A DNA stretch of 64,000 bases from Cohnella caldifontis (GTDB taxonomy: Bacteria > Bacillota > Bacilli > Paenibacillales > Paenibacillaceae), in assembly GCF_029360585.1 (NCBI RefSeq), contig NZ_JAQZSJ010000017.1, forward strand, positions 1 to 64,000, written 5' to 3'. The notes beneath the pieces were generated by a model. That model saw only the letters and a list, made by a program, of their open reading frames with translations. It ran no database searches and had not been told where the DNA came from. Shown in pieces: positions 35,251 to 44,104 of this stretch (its first letter is position 1; every line of letters starts with the position of its first letter). A program made the position numbers and the translations under genes.

Positions 35251-35352
35251 AATAGAGGAACGCTGTTCCGTTATTTCCATACTGAGAACCCTAGCCGGCG
35301 AAATAGAAGAACTCAGTTCCGTTAAGCGCACAGCGGTTTCGAACAAAGGCTT
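35251..35352. repeat. Two-unit 51-nt repeat in the decayed region
   Basis: AATAGA(G/A)GAAC..(T/G)TTCCGTTA is seen at 35251 and again at 35302, 51 nt apart. GGAACgctGTTCC-type half-palindromes lie in each unit. Between this and the next repeat array (about 35345-35420) the minus strand reads as a plausible coding fragment (FFLEIAERDGIRIEIVKP) without start or stop, i.e. gene debris. Confidence 0.6.
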
Positions 35353-35420
35353 CACGATCTCGATCCGGATGCCGTCCCGCTCCGCGATTTCCAGGAAGAA
35401 CGGACGCTCGTCGGGTTAAA

Positions 35421-35655
35421 ACCCCTGACTCGGCGCCTTATCGGACGGGTTATGTAACATTTTTACTTAATTCCCCCAGATCGGCGTCCCGACGGCTGAG
35501 TTATGTAACATTTTTACTTAATTCCCTTGATTCAACGCCTCCGCGGCCGAGTTATGTAATTTTTTTACTTAATTCCCTTGAATCGACGTCCCTTCGGACC
35601 GAGATGAGTAACATTTTTACATATCTCCCCCAAATCGACGTCCCATCGGACCGGG
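35421..35655. repeat. 51-53 bp tandem repeat, four and a half units
   Basis: Units start at 35449, 35500, 35551 and 35603, preceded by a half unit from 35421. Each has an AT-rich part (GTTATGTAACATTTTTACTT) and a GC-rich part (ATCGACGTCCC.TCGGACCGA). The right edge coincides with the break in the sensor-kinase gene at 35656. The AT-rich parts are nearly identical; the GC-rich parts differ but are alignable, so this is not a CRISPR array. Confidence 0.88.
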
Positions 35656-35965
35656 TGAGGAACTTGCTGAGTTCGAGGTTCGCGAGCACTTTCTCATCGT
35701 CCGTCAATCCCGGATTCGAGAGGCTCTCGTCCCAATCGCGGGTCAGGTCGCTGTTGAAAATGATGGAGGCGAGGTCGTAGATCTGCGTCTGGACCATATC
35801 GACATAAGAGCCGTACTGGTCCATCTTCTCGAGGGCGGAGGATTCGATATAGGAGCGTACGATCGAGCGGGATTCATTGAAAATGAGGAAGGACAGCGCT
35901 CCGAAAGACAACACGAACAGCAGGACGAAAACCGCGATCAGTTGGTTCCGGAGCGAGTAGAACAT
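35552..35965 (-). pseudogene. Truncated YesM-type sensor kinase (N-terminal part only)
   Basis: ATG 35965 with AGGAGG 7 nt upstream begins a typical YesM kinase: a membrane helix at about 8-29, then SIVRSYIESSALEKMDQYGSYVD-type Cache start. Kinase-like sequence ends at residue 103-104 (position 35656); the remaining 33 residues are read from the tandem repeat. Normal members are about 600 residues, with HAMP, His and ATPase domains missing here. The start signals remain intact, so a short membrane peptide may still be made. Confidence 0.8.
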
Positions 35966-35997
35966 GGCCGTCCTCCTCTATCTTCATGAGCCGAACG

Positions 35998-37305
35998 TTA
36001 TTTGGATGTCGGAAATTTCACCAAGTCGTCAACTTTCACGAGCTGTCCCGTGCGGATCGACTTGTTCGCGGCGATGCCCGTCAGAATGGAGCGCGCGCCG
36101 TCGACGTGGTTGGCCGCCCGGTGGAATTCGTCTTCGACCGGGATGCCGAAAATGTCGTTCAGCAGCACCGGATCGCCGCCGCCATGTCCGCCTGCGCCCA
36201 TTTCGAAATCGACTTTATACGGTTCGCCGAACATCGGGAAGACGAGGATCGTCACGCCTTTCACCGCGCCTTCCAGCGCTTTGTCGCCGCCCGAGTTGAC
36301 GTACGACTGCTCGACGATCTTCATTTCGATGCGGCCTTTCGTGCCGTTAAACGCGATATTATAGCCTTCCCACGGCAGATAGGCGTTCAGCGAATACGTG
36401 AGCTGCGCTTTGTTCTTGTACTTGACCAGGACGCTCATCGTATCCTCGATCGAAATTCCGTCCCCGAACACGCTTTGGTCGCGCCGGTAACCGTCCTCCG
36501 GCTCGGCGTCCAAGTACATCGCCTTCAGATGCTCGTTCTCGTCCAGGTGCAGGGCGAACGGGTCGCCTTTGGCGTTCGGATGGCCGGTGGCCCGGTCGTA
36601 GAACTTCGTAATGCCCCGCTTCTCCGCGTTCTCCCGTCCGTAGAACAGCAGATCGCCCATCGCGAATACGGTGTCCGGCTGCGAACCGATCCAGAAATTC
36701 ACGAGGTCGAAGTGGTGCGTCGATTTGTGCACGAGCAGGCCGCCGCTGTTGCGCTTGTCGCGGTGCCACCGGCGGAAGTAGTCCGCGCCGTGCTGCGTGT
36801 TGAGCAGCCATTCGAAATGGATCGAAGTGACGTTGCCGATCGTTCCGCCGGCGATCAGCTCGCGGGCTTTCGTGTGGTGAGGGGCGTAGCGGTAGTTGAA
36901 CGTCACCCGTACGTTGCGTCCCGTACGTTCGACGGCGTCGACGATTTGTTGGCACTTCTCTTCGTCGACGGTCATCGGCTTCTCGGTGATGACGTCGCAG
37001 CCGAGCTCGAGCGCGCGGATGATGTAGGTGTGGTGCGTCCGATCCACGCTGGTGACGATGACCGCGTCCGGTTTCTCGGTCTCGATCATTTTATCGAACT
37101 CGTCGCTCTTGTAGGTTCTTACCGCGTGGTAATCGTATTTGTCCTTCAGCAGCTTGTTCGCGTAGTCCATGCGGGTCTGGTTGATATCGCAGAAAGCCAG
37201 CAGCTCCGACGTTTCGCGGAAGCTGGTCGCGATCGCGGAGTAGAAAAACTCGGCCCGTCCCCCCGCGCCGACCTGCACGTACGTCTTTTTCTTCATCCTA
37301 ACCAT
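35998..37305 (-). CDS. Gfo/Idh/MocA-family oxidoreductase
   Basis: A 435-residue NAD(P)-dependent sugar or inositol dehydrogenase. N-terminal Rossmann fold with VQVGAGGRAEFFYS near residue 10; the conserved EKPMT with catalytic-region Lys near 105; C-terminal alpha/beta domain. ATG 37305 lies 4 nt after GGAGG; ATG 37296 (11 nt from AGGAG) is equally possible. It is divergent from an AraC regulator, so probably a regulated sugar-use gene. Substrate unknown. Confidence 0.88.
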   Translation of the reverse strand: MVRMKKKTYVQVGAGGRAEFFYSAIATSFRETSELLAFCDINQTRMDYANKLLKDKYDYHAVRTYKSDEFDKMIETEKPDAVIVTSVDRTHHTYIIRALELGCDVITEKPMTVDEEKCQQIVDAVERTGRNVRVTFNYRYAPHHTKARELIAGGTIGNVTSIHFEWLLNTQHGADYFRRWHRDKRNSGGLLVHKSTHHFDLVNFWIGSQPDTVFAMGDLLFYGRENAEKRGITKFYDRATGHPNAKGDPFALHLDENEHLKAMYLDAEPEDGYRRDQSVFGDGISIEDTMSVLVKYKNKAQLTYSLNAYLPWEGYNIAFNGTKGRIEMKIVEQSYVNSGGDKALEGAVKGVTILVFPMFGEPYKVDFEMGAGGHGGGDPVLLNDIFGIPVEDEFHRAANHVDGARSILTGIAANKSIRTGQLVKVDDLVKFPTSK

Positions 37306-37428
37306 CGCTCCTCCGAAAATTTGGCGTGCCATTGAGAAAAATGTACCGCAAAATGTGCATATTCGCTCCGCGATTTATGCTACAATTCATGAAAACCCGC
37401 ATTTTTTGCTCTAATGGAGGCGCCCTGG

Positions 37429-38307
37429 ATGAATCTCGTCAGCGAACTCCGGTTCGGAAGTCCGCAGGATCCGTTCCATCTGGAATACAACCGGAGAAAG
37501 GGCCACTATTCCATGACGGTCCAACATATGCACGGACATTACGAGCTGTATTATTTGTTCGGGGGAGAACGGTTCTACTTCATCAAAGACCGCTCGTATT
37601 CCATCCAGCCCGGCGACCTCGTGCTGATCCCGGGGCACGAAGTGCACCGGACGTCCGACACGGGCGTGCCGAACCACGAGCGGATCGTGTTCTATTACGA
37701 AGAGAGTTTCTTCCGTCAGTTCCCCGCGGAGGAGGCCGAGCTGCTGCGCTCCCCGTTCCTCGGCTCCCGGCGCGTGTTTCGCCTTCCGGCGCCGGACCGG
37801 CTGCGCGTCGAGCAGCTGCTGTACGCCATGCTGCGCGAGCTCCAGGACCGGCCGCCCGGATACGCGCTGACCGTCCGCCACGCGGCGGCGGAGGTGCTGC
37901 TGCACACGGCCCGCCATGCGCGCAGCGCCGATACGGAGAGCCTGCTCGAGGAGGCCCCCTCGCCGACCGAAACCAAGATGACGGAAGTCGCCCGGTATAT
38001 CGCCCAGCATTACGCGGAGCCGTTGTCGCTCGACCTGCTCAGCAGCCGTTTCTATCTGAGCCCGAGCTATCTCAGCCGCACGTTCAAGAAAATCACCGGC
38101 TTCGGCATCGCCGAATACGTCGGCATGACCCGGATCAAGGAAGCGCAGCGGCTCCTCCGCGAATCGGACGCCCGCATTACCGAAATCGCGGCCGAAGTCG
38201 GGTTCGAGAACTTCTCCCATTTCGAGAAGGTGTTCAAGTCGCTCGTCCGGATGCCGCCCCGCACCTATCGGCAACAATTCCGGCAAACACGGCAGCCGGC
38301 CAAGTGA
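37429..38307 (+). CDS. AraC-family regulator with cupin sensor domain
   Basis: A 292-residue regulator: N-terminal cupin (HMHGHYELYYLFGG and PGDLVLIPGHEVH) that should bind a sugar, and a C-terminal AraC-type double helix-turn-helix (about 185-285) with YLSRTFKKITGFGIAEYV and VGFENFSHFEKVFK. ATG 37429 is set by GGAGG 8 nt upstream. Divergent from the Gfo/Idh gene with a short shared promoter region, so it most likely controls it. Confidence 0.9.
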   Translation: MNLVSELRFGSPQDPFHLEYNRRKGHYSMTVQHMHGHYELYYLFGGERFYFIKDRSYSIQPGDLVLIPGHEVHRTSDTGVPNHERIVFYYEESFFRQFPAEEAELLRSPFLGSRRVFRLPAPDRLRVEQLLYAMLRELQDRPPGYALTVRHAAAEVLLHTARHARSADTESLLEEAPSPTETKMTEVARYIAQHYAEPLSLDLLSSRFYLSPSYLSRTFKKITGFGIAEYVGMTRIKEAQRLLRESDARITEIAAEVGFENFSHFEKVFKSLVRMPPRTYRQQFRQTRQPAK

Positions 38308-38572
38308 TGATGCATCGTCGTCAACGGACAACGACGCAACGACGCGCTCGGAAGATACGGGTCGGGAAAACCGATATGATCGTGGAATGGATTGCTTTAG
38401 CTTGATCGCGGAACGGAAATACCGGCTTGAACATGGAACGGGAGAACAACGGAATTCCGGCGCTTCCCCAGAGTTGTTGCTTTAATGCAATAACTCCGAT
38501 CCTTTAAACCCGAAATCCCACGCATCTCCCCATGTTCCCCTTCGAAATCCCGGCCGCTGGCTTTGGACAAAA
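38308..38572. other. Intergenic, nothing recognised
   Basis: Between the AraC gene and the terminator of the hydrolase operon (gap to 38677 in all). No ribosome-site-led ORF, RNA gene or repeat was seen; a short minus-strand frame at 38482-38727 crosses the terminator and has no start signals. Confidence 0.5.
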
Positions 38573-38606
38573 AACCGCCGGTCCCCGAGTTGGGGGACCG
38601 GCGGTT
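38573..38606 (-). terminator. Strong terminator of the HxlR-kinase-hydrolase operon
   Basis: AACCGCCGGTCCCC / GGGGACCGGCGGTT, a perfect 14-bp stem with loop GAGTTG and TTTTTTGTCC on the minus strand. Confidence 0.92.
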
Positions 38607-38677
38607 CTAATCCGTTGCCGCATATCCTGGGATAACGGGTGACCGAAGAATCTGCGCATTCGCATGCCAAAGTCGTT

Positions 38678-39514
38678 TCAGCGCGCGATCGCATGCCCGT
38701 CCAACCATTCCAGCAGGTCCCAGGCAAAAAGCTCCCGCCGCAAGTCGTCGAACGGACGGTGCCGCATCCCGGCGTATTCGAAGACCCGCTTATCCGCGGA
38801 ACCGACGGAACGGTAAAAATCCCGCAGCTTGGCCGGGGGCGTAATCCGATCCTCGAGTCCGAATTGCAGCAGGAGCGGGATTCGGAGAGACACGACTTCT
38901 TTTCCCAGCCTGCCGACGGCTTTCATCAACCCGAGACCGAGGCCCGAGGTCGCCGTGTCGTGCCGGAGGGGATCGGAGGCCAGCCGGGCCCGAATTTCGG
39001 AATCTTGCGTCAACCATTCCTGATTTCCCTTTTTTTGGACGGCGAAGTCGGGTTTCCACGCTCCCAAGAGAGCAATGAGGCATTTCTCGAAAAAAGTCGC
39101 TTCGTACGAAATGGCGGGGGAGATCAAAACGAGCCCGGACATCCCCTGACCGCGGGATAAGGCATAATCCGCGCAGATCACGCCGCCCAAGCTGTGCCCT
39201 GCTAGAAACAGGGGAAGGGACGGGGTTTCCGATACGACCCGCTCCCGAAACGAGTGCAGATCCCCTTGGAACTCCTCCCACGTCCGGATGAACCCCCGTT
39301 TTCCCGGACTTTTTCCGTGACCGCGCAAATCAAGGGCGTACGCGAGATAGCCGTTTTCTACCAATGCGGTCAGCAGGTTCCGCAATCCGCCGCTGTGATC
39401 GCCGAGTCCATGCACGGCTATTACGACGCCTTTGGCCGATTCCACGGGAGCCGCCATTCTGTAAAACAGCCGGGCACCGCCTGCCCCGGCAAACTCTCCT
39501 TCCCGTTCCCGCAT
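38678..39514 (-). CDS. Alpha/beta hydrolase (monoacylglycerol lipase-like)
   Basis: A 278-residue serine hydrolase. HGLGDHSGG forms the oxyanion region near 35-43, the nucleophile elbow is AGHSLGG with Ser108, and a C-terminal His lies in MRHRPFDD. This HGxGDHxG pattern is typical of monoglyceride lipases and lysophospholipases. AAGGAGG precedes ATG 39514. It is the last gene of the operon, 37 bp after the hybrid kinase. Confidence 0.88.
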   Translation of the reverse strand: MREREGEFAGAGGARLFYRMAAPVESAKGVVIAVHGLGDHSGGLRNLLTALVENGYLAYALDLRGHGKSPGKRGFIRTWEEFQGDLHSFRERVVSETPSLPLFLAGHSLGGVICADYALSRGQGMSGLVLISPAISYEATFFEKCLIALLGAWKPDFAVQKKGNQEWLTQDSEIRARLASDPLRHDTATSGLGLGLMKAVGRLGKEVVSLRIPLLLQFGLEDRITPPAKLRDFYRSVGSADKRVFEYAGMRHRPFDDLRRELFAWDLLEWLDGHAIAR

Positions 39515-39551
39515 CTCCGCGTCCTCCTTGCCGCCCGGCCCGCTGCCGTTC

Positions 39552-42500
39552 TCATGGTTTCGGCAAATATACCGTAACCCTCGTTCCTTGCTCCAGAGCG
39601 GAATCCACCGTCAAGCTCGCGCCGGGGATCGGGGCCAGGCGCTTGCGGACGTTCGTCATGCCGATGCCGCCGCCCCTGTCGGGGCGTTCTTCCGCGCGGA
39701 TGCGGTAAAGCACTTCGTCCGCCATGCCGACGCCGTCGTCGACGATGTCGAACCGGAGATATTCTCCGCCGTCCGAGACCGTCAGCGTGACCGTGCCGAC
39801 CCCTTCTTTCTCGAACAGGCCGTGCCGGATCGCGTTCTCGACGAAAGGTTGGATCGTGAGCGATGGCACGAGCACCTTCTCGAGCCCCGGGTCCACGTGC
39901 TGCTTGAAGACCAACCGGTCGCCGAATCTCGCCTTTTCGATTTCCACGTAAGCCTGGATCAGCTCCAACTCCCCCTTCAGCGGAACGAGCGGCGCCTGCT
40001 GATCCCGTTCGAAAACATACCGCAGGTAACGGCTCAGCATCGAAAGCAGGTAAGCGGCTTTCTCCCCGTCGGTGTAACAGAAGGAGACGATGCTGCTGAT
40101 CGCGTTGTACAGAAAATGCGGCTTGATCTGCGCCTGCAGGAACGCGGCTTCGTGCTTGACGGCCTCTTCCATCGCCGCTTTCCCCGCGAGCAGGGTCCGG
40201 ACCCGCGCCGCCAGCGTTTTCGGGTCGAAAGGCTTGGCGATGAAATCGTTGCCGCCTGCGCGGAAACAGAGCTCGATGTCGTGCAGGGAGTCCCGCACCG
40301 TCGCGAACAGGATGGGCAAGTCGAGCACCGAGCGTTTCTCCCGCACGGTCCGGCACAGATCGATGCCGGACATCTCCGGCATCATGACGTCCAGGATCAT
40401 CAGATCGATGCCCGGGCGGTCCCGGAGTTTCGCGAGCGCCTCCTTCGCCGAAAAAGCCGTCAACACGTTATACTCGTCGCCCAGCAGGTTGAGCAGAATC
40501 CGGACGTTCGCCGCCTCGTCGTCGACGACGAGAATCGTGCGGCCTCTCCGATGGTCAAAGATATCCAGTTCCGGCCGTTGCGCCTCGATGCCGTCCTCTA
40601 AAGAAGCCGCCGCTTCGAGATGTCCCAAGCCTAAGTCTGCCGCGTCAACGGCCGGCAGCGTAAACGTCATCCGCGTACCCTGACCCGGCTCGGACCACTC
40701 CACGCCGATTTCGCCGCCCATCCGTTCGACCAATTGCCGGCTGATGTACAAGCCCAGACCCATCCCCGTGTATCCGTCGTTCGGCAGCAGTTGTTCGGCC
40801 TGCTCGAAATAGCCGAAAACCGCTTCATGGCTTTCCTTCGGAATTCCGACTCCCGTATCCTCCACCGAGATGACGGCCCGGCCTTCCTCCGTCTTCGCGC
40901 CGATCTCGATCCGTCCTTTTTTCGTATGCTTGATCGCGTTATGGATGAGGTTGTACAACACCTGGCGCACCCGGTTCTCGTCCGCCCGGACGAAGGTCCC
41001 GGGTTCGATCCGGTTCACCCAGCGGACGTCCTTGCCGGACAACTCGAACTCCAGCACCTGGAACGCCGTCTGCGCGGCCACGCGCAGATCGAGCACCGAT
41101 TCCGCCAGCCTCAAGTCTCCATGCTTGAGCCGGACGACGTCGACCAGGTCGTTGACGAGCGCCGACAGCTTCGTCGACGTGTCCTGGATGAGCGAAAGCT
41201 CGCTGCGCTGCCGCTCGGTCAGCTCTCCCGCTTTGCCGTCCAACAAAAAGGAAACCATGTTCTGGATGCCGTGAAGCGGCGTCTTCAGCTCGTGCGACGT
41301 ATTCGCGAGAAATTCGTCCTTCAGCTTGTCCCGCAAAATCAACTGGTCCGTCAGCTGCTCCGTGCGGTCCGTCGCCCGGGCGAGCCGGAAGGCGAGCAGC
41401 GTGTTCATGAACGTGATCAACGACAAAAACGAGATTCGGCGGCCGAGGTCCGTCTGGACCCATCCAATCGCATAGAAAAAACCGACCAGCAAAATGGCCG
41501 AAATGGACAAGAGAACGCCGCCGAGCAGCGCCGTCTCCTTCCGGTCCAACTGGCCGTCCTGCTTGACGTACAACCGTATGGCCCGGTACAGATAGAAGGC
41601 GACCAACAGCAGGGCGTAGTCCCAAGGCAACATGCCGAGGAACGAATACGCCGAATTCGGCAGCGTGACGACGGCCGCCAGATAGACGACGATCGGGGCC
41701 GCGAGCGCCATGAGCAGCCTGCGAGACAGCAGCTTGCCGTCCAGATGGTGAAGAAAAGCGCCCAGCACCACGAAATTCGAGAAACCGCTCAAATCATACA
41801 GTTTATCGGCCAAATTATACGAAATGCCCGGCGCCATCTGGAGCAGCAGCTTATCCCCGTCCAACGCGACGAAAACGATGAAGGTCAGGAAATAAAGGCC
41901 GCTGTATAAATAGGCTTTGTCCTTCATCCTCATGACATAGATGCTCAAATGATAGCCGCCGAACAGCAACAGGGCGAACAGGCCGAAAAACTCGAACGAA
42001 AAGACGATTTCGTCTTTCCGGAGCATCTCCGTCTGGGTACCCAACTGCAGATCTTCGAAACCCCCGATGTGTGCGGCATCGTCATTCGCCACTTGAACCA
42101 GGATGTCGAGCGCTTGGGTATCCGCATGAAAAAAAGTCGTGTACGGCTTGTTCTCCGGCACGAACTCCCGCGGATCGTCAGACGGGTTTCCCCCGCTGCC
42201 GATCAGAACGCCGTTCACGTACAGGCGGTGGGCCCGGTTGATATTATTCACCCGGATGCCGTAGCTGCCGCCGCTCTCCTTCAGCCGGATCTTCAGCCGG
42301 TACGTGCCGTAAGGCGTCCCCGACGCTTCGTCCGGAGAACGGCCGCCCTGCCAGGCGTTCGGTATATGGGCGGTGACGGTTTTGGCGGAGTCCGCCCCTT
42401 CGCTTCGGATATCGCCCGGCGACAGCAGCCGGCCCGGGTAGAACGTCCATTCCCCGTCCAAATTGACGAACCCGCTCCGGCCGAAATCCCAGCGGCTCAG

Positions 42501-42671
42501 ATCGAGAACGCCTTGCCGGGCTTCAGGCGCCGACCAGTTCGGCACGGTATGGTCATAGATTCCGATCAAGAGAACGACCGAAAGCAGCGGAATCAGCGAG
42601 AGGCCCGCCGCCCGGAAGGGGAACCGCCATACGTTCGGCATCCGATGCCGCCATTTCCTCACTTTCGTCAC
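39552..42671 (-). CDS. 7TM hybrid sensor kinase with two kinase cores and a receiver
   Basis: A 1039-residue protein. One N-terminal membrane helix, an extracellular 7TMR-DISMED2-like jelly-roll (about 45-195), seven membrane helices (about 200-410), HisKA with TSHELKTPLHGIQ and its ATPase domain (about 430-660), a receiver with phospho-acceptor in DLMILDVMMPEMSG (about 715-830), and then a second, YesM-type kinase core with QIKPHFLYNAI and DDGVGMAD. GTG 42671 overlaps the HxlR stop (GTGA) with AAGGA upstream. It has no DNA-binding output and probably joins a phosphorelay. Confidence 0.88.
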   Translation of the reverse strand: MTKVRKWRHRMPNVWRFPFRAAGLSLIPLLSVVLLIGIYDHTVPNWSAPEARQGVLDLSRWDFGRSGFVNLDGEWTFYPGRLLSPGDIRSEGADSAKTVTAHIPNAWQGGRSPDEASGTPYGTYRLKIRLKESGGSYGIRVNNINRAHRLYVNGVLIGSGGNPSDDPREFVPENKPYTTFFHADTQALDILVQVANDDAAHIGGFEDLQLGTQTEMLRKDEIVFSFEFFGLFALLLFGGYHLSIYVMRMKDKAYLYSGLYFLTFIVFVALDGDKLLLQMAPGISYNLADKLYDLSGFSNFVVLGAFLHHLDGKLLSRRLLMALAAPIVVYLAAVVTLPNSAYSFLGMLPWDYALLLVAFYLYRAIRLYVKQDGQLDRKETALLGGVLLSISAILLVGFFYAIGWVQTDLGRRISFLSLITFMNTLLAFRLARATDRTEQLTDQLILRDKLKDEFLANTSHELKTPLHGIQNMVSFLLDGKAGELTERQRSELSLIQDTSTKLSALVNDLVDVVRLKHGDLRLAESVLDLRVAAQTAFQVLEFELSGKDVRWVNRIEPGTFVRADENRVRQVLYNLIHNAIKHTKKGRIEIGAKTEEGRAVISVEDTGVGIPKESHEAVFGYFEQAEQLLPNDGYTGMGLGLYISRQLVERMGGEIGVEWSEPGQGTRMTFTLPAVDAADLGLGHLEAAASLEDGIEAQRPELDIFDHRRGRTILVVDDEAANVRILLNLLGDEYNVLTAFSAKEALAKLRDRPGIDLMILDVMMPEMSGIDLCRTVREKRSVLDLPILFATVRDSLHDIELCFRAGGNDFIAKPFDPKTLAARVRTLLAGKAAMEEAVKHEAAFLQAQIKPHFLYNAISSIVSFCYTDGEKAAYLLSMLSRYLRYVFERDQQAPLVPLKGELELIQAYVEIEKARFGDRLVFKQHVDPGLEKVLVPSLTIQPFVENAIRHGLFEKEGVGTVTLTVSDGGEYLRFDIVDDGVGMADEVLYRIRAEERPDRGGGIGMTNVRKRLAPIPGASLTVDSALEQGTRVTVYLPKP

Positions 42672-43378
42672 GCCCCGACTTCCTTTTTGGACAGCATAGC
42701 CGATTCCGCTCCCAAAATTCTCCCAAGCTTCAGCCTTACCGGATGTCCTTCTCGGATATAGACCACTTCGCCGTCCGCGGAATGGATTTGGATCAGGGTA
42801 TCCTTGCCCAAGCTCCATTCATACCGCCCGCGGATCCAGCCTTCCCCGAATTTCGCCTCGATCCAGGCGCCGGCTTCGACGGGATGTCCGTCAACGAAAT
42901 GCTTCAGTTCATGGCTTCCCTCTTCGCGGCCCAACAAGATGGGAGCTTCCGCCAGGGCTTGATCCGGCTCGTTCTCCGGGCGCCGACCCGCATCCGCATT
43001 CGCGTACGCTTTCGCCATTTCCCGCCGAATCCACCCGGATGTCTCCTCGTCGGATACCGGTCCGGCCCAAGCCCGCATGGCCGCGAAGATGGGCTGCAGC
43101 CCTTGTCCTCTTTCGGTCAACTCGTATTCCACGTGCAGCGGCACTTCCGAGAAAAGCTTCCGCGTCACGATTCCTTTTTCCTCCAGCAGGCGCAGCCGGT
43201 CCGTCAGCGTCTTCGGACTGATCGGGTCCAGCGCGCGGCGCAGTTCGCCGAAACGCTTAAGGCCGTTAAACAAACCGCGCAGGATCAGCAGCGTCCACTT
43301 GCCCTCCAGCAGTTCCAAGATCGGCTCGATGGCGTCGGAACATTTCGGGTCGATCATTCGGATCCCCCTATCGTTCAT
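42668..43378 (-). CDS. HxlR-family regulator with C-terminal extension
   Basis: A 236-residue protein. Residues 10-115 are a winged helix of the HxlR type (LLEGKWTLLILRGLF..GLKRFGELRRAL..ISPKTLTDRLRLLEEKGI, in parts). The usual family stops near 110-120; here another 115 residues follow, ending in a small beta domain with WIRGRYEWSLGKDTLIQIHS, DUF5348-like. The extension may sense a ligand. It is divergent from the DHFR-like reductase and overlaps the hybrid kinase. Confidence 0.85.
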   Translation of the reverse strand: MNDRGIRMIDPKCSDAIEPILELLEGKWTLLILRGLFNGLKRFGELRRALDPISPKTLTDRLRLLEEKGIVTRKLFSEVPLHVEYELTERGQGLQPIFAAMRAWAGPVSDEETSGWIRREMAKAYANADAGRRPENEPDQALAEAPILLGREEGSHELKHFVDGHPVEAGAWIEAKFGEGWIRGRYEWSLGKDTLIQIHSADGEVVYIREGHPVRLKLGRILGAESAMLSKKEVGA

Positions 43379-43398
43379 TAGATGAAACTATAGCACTT

Positions 43399-43419
43399 TT
43401 TTGTAACTACTTTACAAAA
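43399..43419. promoter_or_regulatory. Likely HxlR operator
   Basis: TTTTGTAA-CTACT-TTACAAAA, a perfect 8-bp inverted repeat with a 5-nt spacer in the 104-bp divergent region between the HxlR gene and the reductase. GTAA/TTAC half-sites are typical of HxlR-type operators. Confidence 0.6.
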
Positions 43420-43482
43420 TGTACCACATCTCATTACCCTTGTGGAGAGGGTACCCCAAACAATCCCGAGGAGGAACAAAAC

Positions 43483-43986
43483 ATGAAAGTGAAACTGTGG
43501 GCCACGCTGTCGGCCAACGGCAATTATGCGCAATCGAGCGCCGAAAACCCGCCGAAAAAAGAAGCTTTGGACGATTTTGCGGCACACGTGAGAGAGGCGG
43601 GCAATTTTATCGTCGGGCGCCGGACGTTCGAGTTTTTCCGGGCAGGCGGGGGCGCGGGCTTCAGCGGCATTGACATCGTCGTCGTCTCGAAGGGCGTCAC
43701 GGAAATCCCCGGCGTCAAAGTGGCGAAGTCTCCGCAAGAAGCGTTGGACTACTTGCGGGACAAAGGCCATGCGACCGCGCTCGTCTCCGGCGGCGCCGAT
43801 CTGCATAACGCGTTTCTCGGAGCCGGGCTTGCGGACGAACTGATCTTCAACGTGGCGCCTGTGCTGGAGGGCAAGGGTCTGAATCTGCTCGCCGACACGG
43901 AACGATACCGGTTCGAAGCCGTGGAACTGGTGGACTGCAAGCCGCTGGGCGGCGGAGTCGTCCAGTTGCGTTACGCGGTAGCCTGA
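43483..43986 (+). CDS. Dihydrofolate reductase-like (RibD C-terminal) protein
   Basis: A 167-residue NADPH-dependent reductase fold: KLWATLSANGNYA at the start, NFIVGRRTFEFF, then LVSGGADLHNAFLGAGLADEL, the family's NADPH-binding stretch. Members reduce pteridine-like or unknown substrates. GAGGAGG 8 nt upstream. Divergent from HxlR, which probably represses it. Confidence 0.88.
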   Translation: MKVKLWATLSANGNYAQSSAENPPKKEALDDFAAHVREAGNFIVGRRTFEFFRAGGGAGFSGIDIVVVSKGVTEIPGVKVAKSPQEALDYLRDKGHATALVSGGADLHNAFLGAGLADELIFNVAPVLEGKGLNLLADTERYRFEAVELVDCKPLGGGVVQLRYAVA

Positions 43987-44025
43987 ACGGCAAAGACTCG
44001 CGCTTGGGCGAATAACAAGAAAACA

Positions 44026-44053
44026 CCCGGTCCTTCCTTGTCGGAAGACCGGG
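44026..44053 (-). terminator. Terminator between reductase and DUF1801 genes
   Basis: CCCGGTC(C)TTCC / GGAAGACCGGG with loop TTGTC and one bulge; the T-rich flank (TGTTTTCTTG) is on the minus strand, so it best serves the DUF1801 gene and may end both. Confidence 0.7.
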
Positions 44054-44104
44054 CGTACGGGTTGCGAGGCGGTCATCGGATACGGGCGATTCGTGCCGCC
44101 AAAG

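Noticed and set aside
35421..35655. CRISPR-like look: 27-nt near-identical parts separated by 24-nt parts
   Set aside because: The intervening parts align with each other, there are only four units, and no cas gene is present; it is a plain tandem repeat.
38482..38727. 81-codon minus-strand frame near the hydrolase
   Set aside because: It overlaps the operon terminator and lacks a ribosome site and family resemblance.
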